Below, one piece after another: positions 6,695-13,901 of a DNA stretch of 64,000 nucleotides. The position numbers and the translations under genes were made by a program. The notes beneath the pieces were generated by a model, which saw nothing but the letters and a program-made list of their open reading frames with translations, was not told the DNA's origin and searched no databases. Source of the stretch: JANMMJ01 sp964543235 (GTDB lineage Bacteria > Pseudomonadota > Alphaproteobacteria > Rhizobiales > Aestuariivirgaceae); assembly GCA_964543235.1 (NCBI GenBank), contig CAZIXE010000008.1, forward strand, positions 1 through 64,000, written 5' to 3'. Every line of letters begins with the position of its first letter. Position 1 is the first letter of the stretch.

Positions 6695-8101
6695 TCACGT
6701 TGCAGCCATGACCTCTTCGTCGCTCACATAGCGGCGGCGGTCACGGCCGGGAACGGCGGATGTCGGACCGGCGGCAAGTCTGATGATGTCGCCGAGTTCA
6801 TCCTCCGTATAGGGACAGGGGGGTTCGCCTTCGTCCATGGCGGCCAGCGGGCAGGCCCGGCTCTGGCAGGATGCCGAGAAGGCGCAGGCGCCGCATTTGC
6901 CGCTTTGCGAGCTGGGTTTCACCCAGCGTTGCCATTTGTCGTGATCGATCTCGACAAGACCGCCGCGGCGCAGCCATCCGACATGGTTGCGCGGATCCTC
7001 GAAGGCGACCGTGCATTTGTAGATGCGTCCGTCCGAGCCGATGACCATCGACGTTTCCTTGCCGGCGTAGCACACGCTGCCATGTGGCTGCAGTGCATCG
7101 CGGAAGGCGGCCGGCGGAAACCCCTTGCACGCCGCCATGGCATTGAGCGCGATCCGGGCCCGATGCGCACCGCCTGCATCGACGACGGGAAGGACCGCGT
7201 CATGTGGCCCGCCCCATTTGCCCATGGCATGGAAGTCGAGGAAGAAGCGCGCATCGCCGGTGAGCTTCTCGGCCAGCTCGCTGACGAAATCCGGCATGCT
7301 CGGCAGCGAGGCTTGCGAGAAATTCACCCGCACCGCGACGCTGAACTCGCCCTCGATGCCGGTCATGCCCACGAGGTTTGCGGCGATGCGCCGGAATGTC
7401 GGCTGGCCGCCCCGCAGATGGCGTACACGGTCATGGTCTTCCGGCTTGCCGTCGAGCGTCACCTGGAAATGGCGCACGCCGCCCTTGAGCAGCATCTCGA
7501 CATTCCGCCGGCTGAGGAAATACCCGTTGGTGGTCATGCTGCTCAGGTATCTGGCATCGGTTGCCGCGCAGGCAGCCTGGAAGGACCGCGACAGCCGCTC
7601 GATGATATCGAGCGCCAGGCACGGCTCGCCGCCGAACCAGCCGACATTGATGATCCTGAACTCCCGGGCCTTCGCCTTCACCAGCTGTTCGAGCGCTTCC
7701 ACGATATGCGGCTGCATCTTGCCGCGTGCGAAGCTCTCGTAGCAGTAGGTGCAGCGGAAATTGCAGTCCTCATGCGGCAACAGGATGAGGTGGAAGGCGT
7801 AGTTCCGCTCTTTCTCGAGAAGCTCGGCAACTGCCGCGCGCTCGTCGCAATCGTCGGGAACGAGAAATCCGCCGCGGGCGAGTTCGGCCAGATGCCTGTC
7901 TTGCTGCACGATGGCATCCGCCACGGCCGGGAATGGACCGGTCCTGAACTTGCCCATCGGTCCGGGCAAAAGACTGGCGAGCTTCTCGGCCGTTTCCCGG
8001 TCGAGCCGCGCCAGTGCACCCATGAAGCTGTTGTAGAGCAAGGTGCTCTTGCAAGATTCCTCGATTGCGATAGTGAATTCGGACAACCGCCAGTGCCGCA
8101 T
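6695..8101 (-). CDS. Radical SAM/SPASM peptide maturase
   Basis: A 468-residue enzyme. An N-terminal region (1-100) may serve peptide recognition. The radical SAM domain starts with CNFRCTYC (Cys113, 117, 120), the CxxxCxxC ligand set for the SAM-binding 4Fe-4S cluster. The C-terminal SPASM domain has C344 with a G-x4-C363 pair, then C403-x2-C406-x5-C412-x4-C417 and C429, enough for two auxiliary clusters. Such enzymes modify ribosomal peptides (sactipeptides, ranthipeptides, PqqE-type). AAGGAG lies six bases before the ATG. Two cysteine-containing small genes follow directly in the same operon. No transporter or protease gene is adjacent. Confidence 0.85.
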   Translation of the reverse strand: MRHWRLSEFTIAIEESCKSTLLYNSFMGALARLDRETAEKLASLLPGPMGKFRTGPFPAVADAIVQQDRHLAELARGGFLVPDDCDERAAVAELLEKERNYAFHLILLPHEDCNFRCTYCYESFARGKMQPHIVEALEQLVKAKAREFRIINVGWFGGEPCLALDIIERLSRSFQAACAATDARYLSSMTTNGYFLSRRNVEMLLKGGVRHFQVTLDGKPEDHDRVRHLRGGQPTFRRIAANLVGMTGIEGEFSVAVRVNFSQASLPSMPDFVSELAEKLTGDARFFLDFHAMGKWGGPHDAVLPVVDAGGAHRARIALNAMAACKGFPPAAFRDALQPHGSVCYAGKETSMVIGSDGRIYKCTVAFEDPRNHVGWLRRGGLVEIDHDKWQRWVKPSSQSGKCGACAFSASCQSRACPLAAMDEGEPPCPYTEDELGDIIRLAAGPTSAVPGRDRRRYVSDEEVMAAT

Positions 8102-8187
8102 GGCTCGCTCCTTCCGCAGGGGAGATCGGGGCAGGTCACTTGACGCAAGGCTAGTTCAGGTTCGTTCAGAGTCAATTAACTTCAACG

Positions 8188-8217
8188 ATTATCCCTAATA
8201 TATCAAATTGTTAGCAA
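8188..8217 (-). promoter_or_regulatory. Possible promoter of the radical SAM operon
   Basis: On the minus strand TTGCTA (8217-8212) and GATAAT (8193-8188) are 18 bases apart, similar to a housekeeping -35/-10 pair. The surrounding 70 bases are much richer in A/T than the rest of the window. The assignment is tentative. Confidence 0.3.
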
Positions 8218-8253
8218 TCATCATGGCGGCTGCTCCAGGCCCGGCAATGGATC

Positions 8254-9198
8254 ATGACACAATCCCTCCACGACATCGCGATCGACCCCCGCAATCTGGA
8301 GATCCTGATCTCCGTCAATGGCAGTCTGGTGCCCCGCGCTGCAGCGTCGGTCTCGGTGTTCGACTCTGGCTTCATCCTTGGCGATGGCGTCTGGGAGGGC
8401 CTGCGCCTAGTGAATGGCGGCGTGCCCTTCCTGCGGGAACATATCGAACGGCTCTATGAGGGCGCCAAGGCGATCTACATGGAGATCGGGCTTTCCCCCC
8501 AGGAACTTGTCGCCCGCCTCTTCGCCTGCCTCGACGCCAACGGGATGCAGGACGGCGTCCACATCCGCCTGATGGTGACCCGTGGCGTCAAGGCCACCCC
8601 CTACCAGGATCCTCGCGTCACCATCTCGCCGGCCACCATCGTCATCATTCCCGAATACAAGCAACCGAACCCGGAGAAGTTCGAGAGAGGTCTGCGCCTC
8701 CACACCGTGCACGTGCGCCGCGGCTACCCGGACGTCCAGGACCAGAAGCTCAATTCGCACTCCAAGCTCAACTGCATCACCGCCTGCATCCAGGCCGCCG
8801 ATGCCGGCGCCGACGAGGCCCTGATGCTCGATCCCCACGGCTTCGTCGCCACCTGCAACTCGACCCACTTCTTCATTGTCCGCCGCGGCGAGGTCTGGAC
8901 CTCGACCGGGCAATACTGCATTCCCGGCATCACCCGCGGCAACATGATCAGGCTGTGCCGCGACAGCGGCATTCCCGTTCACGAGAAATACTTCTCGCTC
9001 TACGAAGTCTACGGCGCCGACGAGGCCTTCGTTACCGGCACCTTCGCCGGTCTCGTGCCCGTACGCGAGGTCGATGGCAGGCCGGTACGCAATCCTCTGT
9101 CCACGGAGGAATGGCGGGGACCCGGCCCCGTCTCGCGCAGGCTTTCCGCGCTCTACAAGGAACTCTGCCGCCGCGACGCCCGAAGGTCGCTGCCGTGA
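8254..9198 (+). CDS. Class IV (branched-chain-like) aminotransferase
   Basis: A 314-residue fold-type IV PLP enzyme of the IlvE/D-amino-acid transaminase family. FDSGFILGDGVWEGLRLVNG is the characteristic N-terminal motif. The PLP-binding Lys lies in LNSHSKLNCI, and EALMLDPHGFVATCNSTHFFIV is the family's phosphate-cup region. The natural substrate cannot be read from sequence; branched-chain amino acids, D-alanine and 4-amino-4-deoxychorismate are family options. The stop overlaps the GTG start of the following sulfotransferase-like gene by three bases (GTGA arrangement), so the two are translationally coupled and probably act together. Confidence 0.85.
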   Translation: MTQSLHDIAIDPRNLEILISVNGSLVPRAAASVSVFDSGFILGDGVWEGLRLVNGGVPFLREHIERLYEGAKAIYMEIGLSPQELVARLFACLDANGMQDGVHIRLMVTRGVKATPYQDPRVTISPATIVIIPEYKQPNPEKFERGLRLHTVHVRRGYPDVQDQKLNSHSKLNCITACIQAADAGADEALMLDPHGFVATCNSTHFFIVRRGEVWTSTGQYCIPGITRGNMIRLCRDSGIPVHEKYFSLYEVYGADEAFVTGTFAGLVPVREVDGRPVRNPLSTEEWRGPGPVSRRLSALYKELCRRDARRSLP

Positions 9199-9923
9199 CC
9201 ACGATCGCCATGTGGTCCGGTCCCCGCAACATCTCAACCGCCATGATGTATGCCTTCGGCAACCGCGCCGACTGCTTCGCCTGGGACGAGCCCTTCTATG
9301 CCTTTTCCCTCGTCCATCACGGCAACGACCATCCCATGCGCGACGCGATCATCGCCGCTAATGACTCTGACTGGGACCGGCTGGTGGCCAGGTGCCTCGC
9401 CCCGCCGCCCGCCGGCAAGTCGGTCTTCTACCAGAAACACATGACCCACCACATGCTCGAGGGCTACGACCGCCGCTGGATTCTGGAACTCACCAACACT
9501 TTCCTGATCCGCGCCCCCGAGCGCGTGCTGGCGAGCTATGCGCAGAAATGGGCTGACGTCGATTTGCGCGCCATCGGCTTCGTCGAACAGGCGGAGATCT
9601 TCGAGATGGCCGCCGGCAAGGCGGGCAAGGCGCCCCCCGTAATCGATGCCGACGATGTGCTGGAAAATCCCCGCGCCATGTTGGAGGCGCTCTGCCGCGC
9701 CTGCGGCATCGCGTTTGACGAAGCCATGCTGACATGGCCGCCCGGCCCCAAGCCCTTCGACGGCGTCTGGGCGCCGCACTGGTACAATGCCGTCTGGCAG
9801 TCGACCGGCCTCGCCGCCACGCCGCGCAGGCCTCTCCCCGAACTGCCGTCAGAACTCATGAAGATCGCCGATGCCGCCCGTCCCTTTTACCAGCGCCTGG
9901 CACAGCACCGGCTCTCGGCGTGA
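9195..9923 (+). CDS. P-loop sulfotransferase-like protein
   Basis: A 242-residue protein starting with GTG at 9195, inside the stop codon of the aminotransferase gene. It begins TTIAMWSGPRNISTAMMYAF, a 5'-phosphosulfate-loop-like motif of sulfotransferase-family P-loop proteins. An ELTNTFLIRAPERVLASYAQ segment resembles the 3'-phosphate-binding region. The same domain is fused to class IV aminotransferases in some eukaryotic proteins as I recall, so the coupled gene pair here is the split form of that architecture. The reaction is unknown; whether it uses PAPS is an open question. Confidence 0.7.
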   Translation: MTTIAMWSGPRNISTAMMYAFGNRADCFAWDEPFYAFSLVHHGNDHPMRDAIIAANDSDWDRLVARCLAPPPAGKSVFYQKHMTHHMLEGYDRRWILELTNTFLIRAPERVLASYAQKWADVDLRAIGFVEQAEIFEMAAGKAGKAPPVIDADDVLENPRAMLEALCRACGIAFDEAMLTWPPGPKPFDGVWAPHWYNAVWQSTGLAATPRRPLPELPSELMKIADAARPFYQRLAQHRLSA

Positions 9924-9933
9924 AGTGGCCCGC

Positions 9934-10803
9934 CTACGCCGGCGCTGCCTGCCGGGCGGCAGCCGCATAGAGATAGCAGAGCACCGCGGAAAACACGATC
10001 AGCCCGCCCCACAGTGTCGAGGGCTCCGGCGTCTCGGCGAAGACCAGCCACACCCAGATGGGCGCCAGCGGTGCATCCAGCGCTCCGATCAGCGCCGTCT
10101 CGACCGGTGGCAGCATCCTTGACCCGATGGTGAAGAGTGCAAGACCCAGCGCCGAATTGACCAGTCCGAAACCGGCCAGCAGCAGCCAGTCGGCGCCCGT
10201 GACCGCGAGCGGCGAAGCGGCGGGCAGCATGCAGGCGGCACTCACCACCGCCGACAGTGAGGCCGCTGCCAGCATCGGAATGTCCTGATATTTGCGGGCA
10301 ATCACCATCATGCCGGCCATGCACACCGTCATGCCGAGCGCCAGGAGATCGCCGCCGAGCGTGCCTTCCCGGCCGGCGCCCACCATGATCGCCACACCAG
10401 TGAGCGCGGTGAAACTCGCGGCCATCGCACCGCGGCTGGCGATGTCGCCGAGTGCCAGCCAGGCAAGGCCAGCGGCCACCAGCGGCACCGTCGCATAGAT
10501 GATGGCGACATGCGCAACCGTGGTCTGCCGCAGCGCGCCGATGAAGCACAGCATGCCGAGGGCCGAGACGAGAGCGAAGGCCCAGCCGGGCCGGCCCAAT
10601 CGCCGGAATGCGGCGAGCGCCGCCGGCCCCTGCCAGGCCAGCATGACGGCGAGGATGCCGATGGCCCCGAACAGCCCGCGCCACAACAGGGTCGTGGCTG
10701 TATCCTCCGCAATGAGCCGCGTGAACAGGCCGGCCGTGCTCCAGGCGACCGCCGAGAGCGTCACCAGTAGAAGCCCCAGCCGGTAATGTTGAGTGTCACG
10801 CAC
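9934..10803 (-). CDS. EamA/DMT-family transporter
   Basis: A 289-residue inner-membrane protein with ten predicted membrane segments arranged as two EamA repeats. The N-terminal repeat begins LLVTLSAVAWSTAGLFTRL and the C-terminal one GLVNSALGLALFTIGSRML with PVETALIGALDAPLAPIWVWL. DMT-family members export amino acids, metabolites or nucleotides-related compounds, and the substrate cannot be read here. It converges with the sulfotransferase-like gene, whose stop is ten bases away, and is not in an operon with its neighbours. Confidence 0.8.
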   Translation of the reverse strand: MRDTQHYRLGLLLVTLSAVAWSTAGLFTRLIAEDTATTLLWRGLFGAIGILAVMLAWQGPAALAAFRRLGRPGWAFALVSALGMLCFIGALRQTTVAHVAIIYATVPLVAAGLAWLALGDIASRGAMAASFTALTGVAIMVGAGREGTLGGDLLALGMTVCMAGMMVIARKYQDIPMLAAASLSAVVSAACMLPAASPLAVTGADWLLLAGFGLVNSALGLALFTIGSRMLPPVETALIGALDAPLAPIWVWLVFAETPEPSTLWGGLIVFSAVLCYLYAAAARQAAPA

Positions 10804-10918
10804 CGGGCAACTCCGTCTCCCACTCGCGTCGGGGGCGAAGCTAGTCCAGCGCTATGTCAGTATCTGTCAGCAGTTGCAGCGGCCACCAAAGCCGGCCGCA
10901 GGATCGCGCAAGCAGCGC

Positions 10919-11305
10919 TCAGCGCACGTGGGCGCCGGCGAGCCCGGCATGGCCGCCCTGTGTCAGCGCATGACTCGATTCCTTCTCGGCGAGATGCTCG
11001 AGCTTGTCGAGCTCCGCCTTCTGCTCCTCATAGGCCGCCACCGCATCGGCATGCTGGTCCTTGAGTTCGCTGATCGATTTAAGCAGGTTGTCGCGGCGCA
11101 CCCGCGCCGACTTGGCCGACATGGAATAGTTGAAATGCGTGGGATCGGTGACGCCGTTCTTGGCTTCCTCGGCCTTCACCAGCATATCGAGATCGTCGTA
11201 CTTGCGCAGGAAGTCCGCGATCATCGCTTCGATATCCTGCGCCTGGCGCCGCTTCTCCTCGGTGCGGAACCGCTGGAGCCTGAGAACCGTTTCGCGAGAA
11301 CGCAT
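10919..11305 (-). CDS. fliJ: FliJ-like flagellar export protein
   Basis: A 128-residue, highly charged, almost wholly helical protein beginning MRSRETVLRLQRFRTEEKRR. It has coiled-coil segments through KSISELKDQHADAVAAYEEQKAEL. This matches alphaproteobacterial FliJ, the stalk that couples the FliI ATPase to the flagellar export gate, and in Rhizobiales fliJ commonly lies divergent to ctrA as here. GAGG five bases before the ATG sets the start. No other flagellar gene is visible in the window, and fliI, its usual partner, is absent nearby. Confidence 0.75.
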   Translation of the reverse strand: MRSRETVLRLQRFRTEEKRRQAQDIEAMIADFLRKYDDLDMLVKAEEAKNGVTDPTHFNYSMSAKSARVRRDNLLKSISELKDQHADAVAAYEEQKAELDKLEHLAEKESSHALTQGGHAGLAGAHVR

Positions 11306-11363
11306 GTGAACCTCTTCAACGCTACAGACCTGCCTCGATGCCATGTGCAAGAGCCTTGCCAGC

Positions 11364-11698
11364 GACTCTTTGCAGAGCAGCCCGAATCAACTAATCAGGC
11401 GATTCGGCAACTCATCCGACATGATGAACCGGTAAGCTTAAGGTCGAGTAAACCGGATCGGGAAATGCCTAACTATCCGGCGGATTCTTTGGTGGCGCGT
11501 TGTGTAAAATTGTAAGTGATTCAACGGCGATCAAACAATGTCTGAACGGGAGACTTGGAAGTTCTGCGGGAAGATTTTGTTAACCTTTTGGGGGCTATCT
11601 TCACCTTCAGAGTTAACTGATCATTGTGCGCGCCAGTGGCTGAGAGATTTGGGCGGCGGGATAGAGCCTTCGCACTGAGGGCGGCAAGAAGGGGATTC
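11364..11698. promoter_or_regulatory. GANTC methylation-site cluster upstream of ctrA
   Basis: Six GANTC sites occur in 335 bases: 11364, 11384, 11401, 11483, 11518 and 11694. About one to two are expected by chance. GANTC is the target of the cell-cycle methyltransferase CcrM, and in Caulobacter one such site controls the ctrA P1 promoter. The last site lies between the ribosome-binding region and the ATG of ctrA. Confidence 0.55.
11438..11452. promoter_or_regulatory. CtrA-like box in the fliJ-ctrA intergenic region
   Basis: TTAA-GGTCGAG-TAAA matches TTAA-N7-TTAA with one mismatch and suggests CtrA autoregulation, with possible effects on the divergent fliJ. It is 249 bases from the ctrA start and 133 bases from the fliJ start. 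Confidence 0.5.
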
Positions 11699-11700
11699 GC

Positions 11701-12411
11701 ATGAGGGTACTGCTGATCGAAGACGATACTGCAACGGCCCAAAGCATCGAGCTGATGCTGAAGTCGGAAGGCTTCAACGTCTACACCACTGACCTCGGCG
11801 AGGAGGGCGTCGATCTCGGCAAGCTCTATGATTACGATATCATTCTGCTCGACCTCAATCTGCCCGACATGTCCGGCTATGAGGTGCTGAAGTCGCTGCG
11901 CGTGTCCAAGGTTGGCACACCCATTCTGATTCTCTCCGGCCTGGCCGGTATCGAGGACAAGGTCCGGGGCCTGGGCTTCGGCGCCGACGACTATATGACC
12001 AAGCCCTTCCATAAGGACGAGCTTGTCGCCCGCATTCACGCGGTCGTGCGCCGCTCCAAGGGCCATGCCCAGTCGGTCATCCAGACCGGCGAACTCATCG
12101 TCAATCTCGATACCAAGACCGTCGAAGTCGGCGGCCAGCGCGTGCATCTGACCGGCAAGGAATACCAGATGCTGGAGCTGCTCTCGCTGCGCAAGGGCAC
12201 CACCCTCACCAAGGAGATGTTCCTCAACCATCTCTACGGTGGCATGGACGAGCCGGAGCTCAAGATCATCGACGTGTTCATCTGCAAGCTGCGCAAGAAG
12301 CTTGCAACCGCGGCCGGCGGCAAGAATTTCATCGAGACCGTCTGGGGTCGCGGCTATGTGCTGCGCGAGGGCGCACCCTCCATGGACGAGGACATGCGCG
12401 AAAGCGCCTGA
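11701..12411 (+). CDS. ctrA: CtrA cell-cycle response regulator
   Basis: A 236-residue OmpR-type response regulator. The receiver domain has the acidic pocket EDD (7-9), phosphoacceptor Asp51 in ILLDLNLPDM and Lys in MTKPFH. The C-terminal winged helix contains LSLRKGTTLTKEMFLNHLYGGMDEPELKIIDVFICKLRKKL, split here by the recognition helix typical of CtrA. CtrA controls DNA replication initiation, division, motility and envelope genes in alphaproteobacteria. Its phosphate comes through ChpT, encoded at 17442, and its activity is limited by SciP, encoded at 3328. The protein ends RESA rather than the Ala-Ala end used for ClpXP turnover in Caulobacter. Confidence 0.96.
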   Translation: MRVLLIEDDTATAQSIELMLKSEGFNVYTTDLGEEGVDLGKLYDYDIILLDLNLPDMSGYEVLKSLRVSKVGTPILILSGLAGIEDKVRGLGFGADDYMTKPFHKDELVARIHAVVRRSKGHAQSVIQTGELIVNLDTKTVEVGGQRVHLTGKEYQMLELLSLRKGTTLTKEMFLNHLYGGMDEPELKIIDVFICKLRKKLATAAGGKNFIETVWGRGYVLREGAPSMDEDMRESA

Positions 12412-12443
12412 CCACCGGTTTTTCCGGAGAGAGGCCACTCTTG

Positions 12444-12475
12444 ACCCCGGTGCTGGCGGCAGCACCGGGGTTTTT
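12444..12475 (+). terminator. Rho-independent terminator of ctrA
   Basis: ACCCCGGTGCT (12444-12454), loop GGCGGC, AGCACCGGGGT (12461-12471), then TTTTATT. A perfect 11-base stem 33 bases after the ctrA stop. Confidence 0.9.
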
Positions 12476-12506
12476 ATTATGCTGGTCAGGCTGATGGGAG
12501 ACCTGC

Positions 12507-13892
12507 ATGACCGCCACCGCCACGCTCGCCGCGATCGCCCTGCCGGACTATGGCCCCGCGCCGCCGCCGCCGGCGCCGCCTTCCGCCTTGAAGCTGCTGG
12601 ATCGCCTGGAGCGCACCCGGGCGCGCATGGAGCGAGAGAAGCTCACCCATCTCGCCGTCTATGCCGACCGCGAGCACACCGCCAATCTCGCCTGGCTCAC
12701 CAACTTCGATGCCCGTTTCGAGGAAGCCCTGCTGATCCTCGGCCTGAACCGGGATCCCCTGCTCATCACCGGCAACGAATGCGCGGGTTACCTCGGCATC
12801 AGCGCCCTGCACGGGGCGGGACGGCTCCGCCACGAACTGTTCCAGGACTTCTCGCTGCTTGACCAGCCGCGTGACCGCAGCCGCCCCTTGCGCGACATGC
12901 TGGCTGACGAAGGCATCGGGCCGGGCGCGCGCATCGGCGCCGTCGGCTGGAAGTACTTCGATACGCCCGACCTGCTCGACATCCCCTCCTACATTGCCGA
13001 TCTCCTGCGTGAACTGGCCGGAACCGGTCAGGTGGTCAACGCTGCAGGCCTGTTCATGCACGCCCGCGACGGCCTGCGCACCACGATTTCCGCCGATGAG
13101 GTGGCAGCCTTCGAGTTTGCCAACTGGCATACCTCGGAGGGGATGAAGCGCCTGATCTTCGGCCTGCGGGAGGGCATGAGCGATTTCGAGGCGGCCAGCC
13201 TTGCGGCCATCAACGGCCTGCCGCTCGGCTGCCACTTGACGCTCGCCACCGGCGCCAACCACGACCTGGGCCTCTCCGGCCCGACGGGGCAGCGCATTGC
13301 CCGCGGTTCGCCCCTCTCGGCCAATCTCTGCTACTGGCGCGCCAATATCTGCCGCGCCGGCTGGGTCGCCGGGAGCCCATCCGATCTTCCGCCGGAAGCG
13401 CAGGATTATGTGGCGGGCTTCGTCGCTCCCTATGTCTCGGCCCTCGCCCAATGGTTCGGCCGCATGCGCATCGGCACACCAGGCAGAGTTCTCCAAAGCC
13501 TGATCGACCGCACGCTGCCGCACGAGAAGTTCGGCGTCACCCTCAATCCCGGCCATCTGATCGACATCGACGAATGGGTAAGCTCGCCAATCTACCCCGG
13601 CTCGGACCTGCCGCTCCGCTCCGGCATGGTGATCCAGTGCGATATCATCCCGGCGTCCGCCGTATACGGTTCGACGCGCATGGAGGACGGCTACCTGTTG
13701 GCTGATGCAGACCTGCGCAGCGCCCTGCAAGCCGCCTCGCCCGATGTCTATCGCCGCTGCCTGGCCCGGCGCGCCTTCATGCAGGATGCAATCGGCATAG
13801 CACTGCCCGACGAGGTGTTGCCGCTCTCGAATCTGGCCGGCGCCGTGCAGCCTTACCTGCTGGCGCCGGACCGGATGCTGCGGCTGGGTTGA
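12507..13892 (+). CDS. M24 peptidase/creatinase-like protein, degenerate site
   Basis: A 461-residue protein with an N-terminal creatinase-type domain (THLAVYADREHTANLAWLTNF) and a C-terminal pita-bread M24 domain. In M24 enzymes a DxG...SDxTR segment gives two metal ligands; the matching region here reads SANLCYWRANICRAGWVAG, with both Asp missing. The His (NPGHLIDIDEW) and the last Glu (RMEDGYLL) positions remain, while the first Glu region reads IQCDIIPA. The protein may therefore be inactive as a metallopeptidase or use another mechanism. GGGAGA five bases before the ATG supports the start. It converges with the RTX gene after nine bases. Confidence 0.7.
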   Translation: MTATATLAAIALPDYGPAPPPPAPPSALKLLDRLERTRARMEREKLTHLAVYADREHTANLAWLTNFDARFEEALLILGLNRDPLLITGNECAGYLGISALHGAGRLRHELFQDFSLLDQPRDRSRPLRDMLADEGIGPGARIGAVGWKYFDTPDLLDIPSYIADLLRELAGTGQVVNAAGLFMHARDGLRTTISADEVAAFEFANWHTSEGMKRLIFGLREGMSDFEAASLAAINGLPLGCHLTLATGANHDLGLSGPTGQRIARGSPLSANLCYWRANICRAGWVAGSPSDLPPEAQDYVAGFVAPYVSALAQWFGRMRIGTPGRVLQSLIDRTLPHEKFGVTLNPGHLIDIDEWVSSPIYPGSDLPLRSGMVIQCDIIPASAVYGSTRMEDGYLLADADLRSALQAASPDVYRRCLARRAFMQDAIGIALPDEVLPLSNLAGAVQPYLLAPDRMLRLG

Positions 13893-13901
13893 CGATATCC
13901 G

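Noticed and set aside
6162..8101. Methanobactin-type operon
   Set aside because: The precursors have cysteine-glycine motifs, but no MbnB/MbnC-like enzymes are nearby; the only enzyme is a radical SAM/SPASM protein.
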